Below, one piece after another: positions 6,998 to 11,029 of a stretch of DNA of 11,029 nt (position 1 is the first letter of the stretch; each line of letters starts with the position of its first letter). This DNA is from Bacteroidota bacterium. GTDB lineage: Bacteria; Bacteroidota; Bacteroidia; Bacteroidales; F082. A program made the position numbers and the translations under genes. A model generated the notes under the pieces. The model was given only the letters and a program-made list of their open reading frames with translations. It searched no databases and had not been told where the DNA came from. The DNA lies in the NCBI GenBank assembly GCA_002686705.1, contig NYYH01000068.1, positions 1 to 11,029 on the forward strand. Direction: 5' to 3'.

Positions 6998-8134
6998 ATG
7001 ATCATCAAAAAAATCAAATCAAAACCTTTATTGGTAACAAATAAAAAACCATATTTTTGGTCTGCTGGTATTACATTAGGAGCTGAAGTTATTCTTGTTG
7101 AACTTGAAACATCGGATAGAATTATTGGTTATGGTGAAAGTATTTCTACACCAGATTCATATGCTGTAAAAGCTTTAATCGATAAAGCTTCTGAATATTT
7201 AATTGATGAGAAGGTTTGTGACATACAAAGGTTAATGAAAAAATGCTATTTCAACATGTTTCAAGCACAAGCGCTTTGCAGTGCACCACGTTTTGGAGCT
7301 CAAATATTAACAGGACTAGAATTAGCTATGTGGGATGCTTTAGGCAAGACTCTTGATATTCCTGTTCATGAAATTCTTGGGGGATCTTTACGCCATAGCA
7401 TCGACTACTTTGGTTTCATACAAGGAGAAACTCCAGAAGAACTCGCAAATCATGCAAAGATCTTTGCCAGCGAGGGTCATAAGGTCATATACGGCAAGGT
7501 GGGCCGGGGAGAACAAATAGACAAAGAAATAGTTAAACAAGTAAGAAATGCTGTAGGCCCTGAAATAAGACTTCGTTTTGATCCTAATGAAGCATGGGAC
7601 CCAATAACCGCAAATCGAATGATTGGAAAACTGAATCAATATGATGTTGAGATGATAGAACAGCCATGTGGGCACCAGAATTTAAAGACGCTTCAACAGA
7701 TAAGACAACTTAGTCCCATATCAATAGCTGCTGATCAGAGTGTTTTTAATTCGGTTGATGTACTTAATGCCGTAACACTGGGTGCTGCAGATTTAATCGT
7801 TCTTGGTATCCATGAGACGGGTGGAATATTAGGATTTTTAAAAGCTGCAGCTGTAGCAGAAGCTGCTGGAATAAACATTTGTATTCATGGATTACATGAA
7901 ACAGGTATTACTACATGTGCTTCTAATCAGGCAGGTGCACTTGTTACTAATCTAGATGATGGAAATCAGTATATGAATCACTTACTAACAAGCGATATTA
8001 TTTCTGCGCCAAATCTTAAATTAGATGGAGGTTCATTAAATGTGATAAAGGGACCAGGTTTAGGATTTGAGCTAGATGAAGATGCAGTAAAAAAAGCTGA
8101 AAATAATTATCTCGAAAAAATTAAAAATTTTTAA
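6998..8134 (+). CDS. Enolase-superfamily (mandelate racemase-like) protein, second Y-x-K type
   Basis: A 378-residue protein with a capping domain, the GLELAMWDALGK helix (106-117), a TIM barrel and a GPGLGFELDE tail (352-361). Metal ligands are D195 (RLRFDPNEAW), E221 (IEQP) and D246 (AADQS). Strand 2 carries Y165-G-K167 in place of K-x-K. Strand 6 (LIVLGIHETGGI) has neither the Asp of mandelate racemase nor the Lys of the muconate-lactonizing group. H297 sits at the strand-7 histidine position. The CIHGLHETGI and DGNQYMNHLL stretches parallel ICKHTHGELGL and DGHQQT in the protein at 2538-3692, so these two form one subgroup. The ATG is preceded by only a weak purine-rich AAAAGAA. It opens the divergent cluster and is transcribed away from the transporter. 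Probable racemase, epimerase or dehydratase of a carboxylated substrate; no closer assignment is justified. Confidence 0.88.
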   Translation: MIIKKIKSKPLLVTNKKPYFWSAGITLGAEVILVELETSDRIIGYGESISTPDSYAVKALIDKASEYLIDEKVCDIQRLMKKCYFNMFQAQALCSAPRFGAQILTGLELAMWDALGKTLDIPVHEILGGSLRHSIDYFGFIQGETPEELANHAKIFASEGHKVIYGKVGRGEQIDKEIVKQVRNAVGPEIRLRFDPNEAWDPITANRMIGKLNQYDVEMIEQPCGHQNLKTLQQIRQLSPISIAADQSVFNSVDVLNAVTLGAADLIVLGIHETGGILGFLKAAAVAEAAGINICIHGLHETGITTCASNQAGALVTNLDDGNQYMNHLLTSDIISAPNLKLDGGSLNVIKGPGLGFELDEDAVKKAENNYLEKIKNF

Positions 8135-8159
8135 GTAAAATTCATCTTTTGGGGAAACA

Positions 8160-8186
8160 ATGAAAACCATTCTTATCAAAATATAA
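8160..8186 (+). other. Eight-codon mini-ORF with strong ribosome binding site, possibly a stranded gene start
   Basis: GGGG at 8151-8154 stands five bases before an ATG at 8160 that encodes MKTILIKI and then stops. The real flavoprotein ATG at 8201 has no Shine-Dalgarno (a run of Cs precedes it). The mini-ORF may be a leader peptide, or the 5' end of a gene lost when the 8201-9340 gene arrived. Eight codons are too few to decide. Confidence 0.25.
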
Positions 8187-9369
8187 TTCAACCCCCCTTC
8201 ATGGTCAAAACAGGACATCGATGTGATTTTTTGGTAATTGGAGCTGGCATTGCAGGAGCTTCCATTGCTTATCGACTTTCAGGACAAGGGCAGGTCCTAT
8301 TGTTGGAGATGGAGGGGCAACCTGGTTATCATTCAACGGGTCGTTCTGCAGCTCTTTTTGCAGCGAGTTATGGCAATCGTGTCATTCGCGCCCTGACCAA
8401 TGCGAGTGGCGAATTCTTTAGAAATCCCCCTGCAGGATTTGCTGATCATCCTCTTGTTCTTCCAAGGGGGGTTTTGATGTTAGCCCGTGAAGACCAGTTG
8501 GAGAAACTTCAAATCTTTTTTCAGGAAATTCAAGAACTTTGTCCGACTGTGAAATGGCTAGAGCAGCAAGAGACTCTGGAATTGGTTTCTTCCCTCCGGA
8601 AGGATTATTTTGCGTCAGCAGTGCTTGAGCCCAAATCCCAGGATATCGACGTGGATGTCCTGCATCAGGGGTTTTTGAGAGACATTCGAAACTCCGGCGG
8701 AGAAATCTTGACTGAACATAAACTCCTGAAAGCTGAAAAAGACGGAAATAGCTGGAAAGCTTTTTTAGAAAAAACTCATATCCATACCGAAATCTTGATC
8801 AATGCCGCAGGTGCTTGGGCGGATCAAGTCGCTCTAAATTGCAGGATTGCTCCTGTCAGTCTTGTCCCGAAAAGAAGAACCGCAATGCTTTTTGAGCCTC
8901 CTCTTGACATCAATTGCAGAACATGGCCAGCGGTCGTGGATGTCGAAGAGTCTTTCTATTTCAAACCAGAAGGGGGGCATTTGCTTGGTTCACCAGCAGA
9001 TGAAACTCCTGTTGAACCTCAAGATGCAAGACCGCAAGATTGGGACCTGGCCCTGGCAGTCGAACGCATCGAAAAGGCCTTGGATTTCCCTATAAAAAGC
9101 GCCTCAAAAACATGGGCAGGATTGAGAAGTTTTGTTGCAGACAAAACACCGGTTGTTGGGTACGATCCGGACCATCCTGGTTTTTTCTGGCTTGCCGGAC
9201 AAGGGGGGTATGGCATTCAGACTTCTCCTGCTCTTTCAAGAGTAGCTGCGGCACTCGTCTTAAAACAAGAATTTCCTGAAGAGGTAACGGCATTAGGCGT
9301 CAACCCCTCTGACCTTTCACCCGAAAGACTTCGTTCCTGAATATCTTGACCAATTTTTTTAAAATATAA
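8178..9369. repeat. 9-bp direct repeats AAAATATAA flanking the flavoprotein gene (8178-8186 and 9361-9369)
   Basis: The two copies bracket the compositionally distinct gene at 8201-9340. Removing one copy and everything between would join the upstream enolase-type gene to the second flavoprotein gene with a normal intergenic gap. They could mark an insertion or recombination, but a 9-mer of only A and T is common by chance in such AT-rich spacers. Confidence 0.25.
8201..9340 (+). CDS. DadA/DauA-like FAD-dependent D-amino acid dehydrogenase
   Basis: This 379-residue flavoprotein of the DAO family has an N-terminal Rossmann motif G14-A-G-x-x-G19 with E36 for the ribose. From memory of the family, it resembles Pseudomonas D-arginine dehydrogenase almost end to end, with a constant offset of four residues. 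Shared are QPGYHSTGRSAA (40-51), NPPAGF, DIDVDVLHQG, NAAGAW, PKRR, SFYFKP, TWAGLRSFVAD and QGGYGIQTS. Y57, R226, Y253, R309 and G336 match that enzyme's Y53, R222, Y249, R305 and G332. Its H48 becomes L52, and its substrate-selecting E87 becomes V91. It should therefore oxidise neutral or hydrophobic D-amino acids rather than D-Arg or D-Lys; this is an inference. G+C is much higher than in neighbours (32 of 60 bases in 8641-8700). The ATG at 8201 is the only start after the preceding in-frame stop and lacks a Shine-Dalgarno. It was probably acquired separately from its neighbours. Confidence 0.92.
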   Translation: MVKTGHRCDFLVIGAGIAGASIAYRLSGQGQVLLLEMEGQPGYHSTGRSAALFAASYGNRVIRALTNASGEFFRNPPAGFADHPLVLPRGVLMLAREDQLEKLQIFFQEIQELCPTVKWLEQQETLELVSSLRKDYFASAVLEPKSQDIDVDVLHQGFLRDIRNSGGEILTEHKLLKAEKDGNSWKAFLEKTHIHTEILINAAGAWADQVALNCRIAPVSLVPKRRTAMLFEPPLDINCRTWPAVVDVEESFYFKPEGGHLLGSPADETPVEPQDARPQDWDLALAVERIEKALDFPIKSASKTWAGLRSFVADKTPVVGYDPDHPGFFWLAGQGGYGIQTSPALSRVAAALVLKQEFPEEVTALGVNPSDLSPERLRS

Positions 9370-9379
9370 ATAAATATCA

Positions 9380-10687
9380 ATGGAACATTCAACAGATGTT
9401 ACGATTATAGGATCAGGAATTATAGGTGCAAATATTTCTTTCGAGCTCAATAAAAAAGGATACAGAACAATAAATGTAGACAAACTCCCTGCCTCTGGTT
9501 ATGGCTCTACAAGCAACTCCTGTGCATGTATAAGATTTAGTTATTCTTCATGGGAAGGAGTAGCAATGGCTTATGAAGGAGCTCATTACTGGAAAAATTG
9601 GAACGATTACATAGGAACTTTAGATCCAAGGGGAATGGCTCAATTTTTTCAAACAGGTGTTGTATTTCTTAGAGACAAAAGTTCTCATTTTGGGAAAGTT
9701 AAGAAACTATATGATGAAGTTGGTGTAACTTATGAAATATGGGATGCTGAAATAATAATTAAAACTTTTCCAAGCATTAATTTAGATTCATATTGGCCTG
9801 TGAGGAGACCTGAGGATCCACTTTTTAATCAAAAATCTGGAAAAAAAATCATTGAAGCCATATGGAATCCTGATGGTGGTTATATTAATGACCCACAATT
9901 GGCAACACATAATCTTCAGGTAGCTTCGGAAGCAAAAGGAGGAAAATTTGTATTCAATAGAGAGGTGGTCCGAATTCTTAAAAACAAAGATAGAGTTTCA
10001 GGTGTTGAGTTAGATGATGGGACGCGAATCAATTCTCCCATTGTGGTCAATGTGGCAGGTCCTCATTCAAAAATTATCAATAAAATGGCTGGTGTAATTG
10101 AAGGTATGAATGTTGGCACTCGTGCACTTCGTCATGAAGTCCATCATGTGCCGGCACCAAAAGGGTTTAATTTCGAAAAGAACGGGAAAATAATGAATGA
10201 TGGTGATGTAGGATGCTACTATAGGCCAGCTCCTGGAAATGCAATTTTAGTTGGCAGCGAAGATCCAGAATGTGACCAAAGGCAATGGATTGATGATCCT
10301 GATGAATTTAATAGAGATGTGACAGAAATTCAATGGAATGCTCAGGTTATGAGACTAGCTAAACGTTTTGAACAAATAGGAATACCCATTAGAACCAAGG
10401 GAGTTGTGGACCTTTATGACGTTTCAGACGACTGGATTCCCATTTATGATAAATCAGATCTTGAAGGATTTTATATGGCCATTGGAACTAGTGGGAATCA
10501 GTTTAAAAATGCTTCTATAGCCGCATGTATGATGACAGAATTGATTGATAACTGTGAAAATGGTGTAGATCATGATCAACACCCCATACAGTTCAAAGCT
10601 GCTTACACTAAGAAAAAATTAAATATAGGTTTTTATTCCAGAAAAAGGGAATTAAATAAAAATAGTAGCTTTTCAGTCAGAGGGTGA
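9380..10687 (+). CDS. FAD-dependent oxidoreductase, DAO/DadA-type amine or amino acid oxidase family
   Basis: A 435-residue flavoprotein unrelated in detail to the one just upstream. G11-S-G-I-I-G16 with D34 forms the FAD-binding Rossmann unit. A flavin-contacting GSTSNSCACIRFSYS segment follows at 42-56, then NVAGPHS at 224-230 and the C-terminal FYMAIGTSGNQFKNA motif at 364-378, which closes the FAD site in DAO-family enzymes. The tail (residues 418-435, FYSRKREL then SSFSVRG) is a conserved ending in one DAO subfamily as I recall it. The catalytic substrate is likely a secondary or tertiary amine or amino acid, giving an imine plus reduced flavin. Composition is AT-rich like the operon. 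ATG is 39 bp after the previous gene with no Shine-Dalgarno. Its stop codon abuts an SDR remnant in the same frame. Confidence 0.88.
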   Translation: MEHSTDVTIIGSGIIGANISFELNKKGYRTINVDKLPASGYGSTSNSCACIRFSYSSWEGVAMAYEGAHYWKNWNDYIGTLDPRGMAQFFQTGVVFLRDKSSHFGKVKKLYDEVGVTYEIWDAEIIIKTFPSINLDSYWPVRRPEDPLFNQKSGKKIIEAIWNPDGGYINDPQLATHNLQVASEAKGGKFVFNREVVRILKNKDRVSGVELDDGTRINSPIVVNVAGPHSKIINKMAGVIEGMNVGTRALRHEVHHVPAPKGFNFEKNGKIMNDGDVGCYYRPAPGNAILVGSEDPECDQRQWIDDPDEFNRDVTEIQWNAQVMRLAKRFEQIGIPIRTKGVVDLYDVSDDWIPIYDKSDLEGFYMAIGTSGNQFKNASIAACMMTELIDNCENGVDHDQHPIQFKAAYTKKKLNIGFYSRKRELNKNSSFSVRG

Positions 10688-10867
10688 ATTGGAAAAGAAA
10701 AAAAAGCCATTATTACGGGAGGAGGACAAGGAATGGGAAAAGCCTGCGCACTTGCTCTTTCTGAAATCGGAATTAAGACCGTAATCAATGATCTTGATGA
10801 ATTAAAAGCCCAAAAGACGGTTGATGAGTTCAATACCCTTACCCAGCCAACACTTTTCCGCGCCTGA
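10688..10867 (+). pseudogene. Truncated short-chain dehydrogenase/reductase (SDR), N-terminal part only
   Basis: Directly after the TGA of the flavoprotein gene, in the same frame, the sequence reads IGKEKKAIITGGGQGMGKAC and onward to VINDLDELKAQKTVDEF. T-G-G-G-Q-G-M-G (codons 10-17) is the SDR dinucleotide-binding loop, and D35 at the end of strand 2 suggests NAD preference. The first codon is ATT where ATG would be expected, so either the start has mutated or ATT is used. SDRs run to about 250 residues. Here similarity stops near codon 51 (about 10840), and an in-frame TGA follows at 10865-10867. The catalytic S-Y-K region is absent. The intact ancestor was probably the last enzyme of the plus-strand cluster. 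Confidence 0.8.
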
Positions 10868-11029
10868 CCAAAACCCTGCCAAATTATCAAATTACCCCCA
10901 TGACCCAGATGCACAGGCTAATGGAGAACCCAAGGCCACCCAAGGGGCCGCCCTTCGATACATAGGAATCCTGGCCTGATCGAGATGTATGAACTGAATT
11001 CCGGAATAGGCATCTAATTAAAGTTTGGA
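10868..11029. other. Right-flank sequence after the SDR breakpoint, no recognisable gene
   Basis: The composition here is more G+C-rich than in the flavoprotein gene. All frames are short. The longest minus-strand frame crosses the SDR remnant and looks like a shadow. A few stretches of 15-40 codons on either strand could be fragments of decayed genes, but none shows a family motif. No terminator, tRNA or inverted terminal repeat is visible. Confidence 0.3.

Noticed and set aside
7388..7675. 95-codon minus-strand open frame inside the third enolase-type gene
   Set aside because: Antisense shadow of a gene with intact metal-binding motifs; composition of the product is unprotein-like, and there is no ribosome binding site.
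9019..9483. Overlapping minus-strand frames across the flavoprotein genes
   Set aside because: Shadows caused by the higher G+C of the 8201 gene; none has a motif or start signal.
10633..10914. 93-codon minus-strand open frame over the right end
   Set aside because: It runs antisense to the end of the flavoprotein gene and the SDR remnant, whose plus-strand motifs are clear. Its product has no family features.
1..11029. CRISPR array, tRNA, rRNA, insertion sequence or integrase
   Set aside because: No regularly spaced repeats, cloverleaf structures, transposase motifs or terminal inverted repeats were found on either strand.

Overview
The window looks like an accessory catabolic locus from an AT-rich free-living bacterium. 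Its gene mix (polar amino acid ABC uptake, enolase-superfamily enzymes, a PhyH-type dioxygenase and DadA-like flavoproteins) resembles marine Proteobacteria such as SAR324 or alphaproteobacterial bacterioplankton. That assignment is an inference from gene content; no ribosomal or phylogenetic marker is present. Base composition is mosaic. Most of 480-8134 and 9380-10687 is very AT-rich, while the left end (about 1-450), the gene at 8201-9340 and the right end (after about 10700) are clearly richer in G+C.

Left edge (1-521): no intact gene, only two weak gene remnants on opposite strands. Minus-strand operon (6849 down to 522): a periplasmic binding protein, an intercistronic hairpin plus T-run, an ATPase, two permeases, an enolase-superfamily protein, a PhyH dioxygenase, and a second enolase-superfamily protein. 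Gaps are 2 to 64 bp. A textbook sigma-70 promoter (TTGACA-17-TATAAA, minus strand, 6959-6987) stands before it. Plus-strand divergent cluster (6998 to 10687): a third enolase-superfamily protein, a D-arginine-dehydrogenase-like flavoprotein of different composition, a second DadA-type flavoprotein, and then the first ~50 codons of a short-chain dehydrogenase that breaks off into unrelated sequence. The 148-bp divergent region carries two inverted repeats placed as operators or a leader hairpin.

Working model (inference): the transporter imports an amino-acid-like or carboxylated compound. Enolase-type enzymes abstract the proton alpha to its carboxylate (racemisation, epimerisation or dehydration). 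The PhyH enzyme hydroxylates it or an intermediate, and the flavoproteins oxidise an amine or D-amino-acid product. The substrate cannot be read from sequence. Two of the three enolase-type proteins are paralogues with a Y-x-K motif in place of K-x-K and no Asp of the Asp-His dyad, so their chemistry is the most open question. No regulator gene lies in the window.
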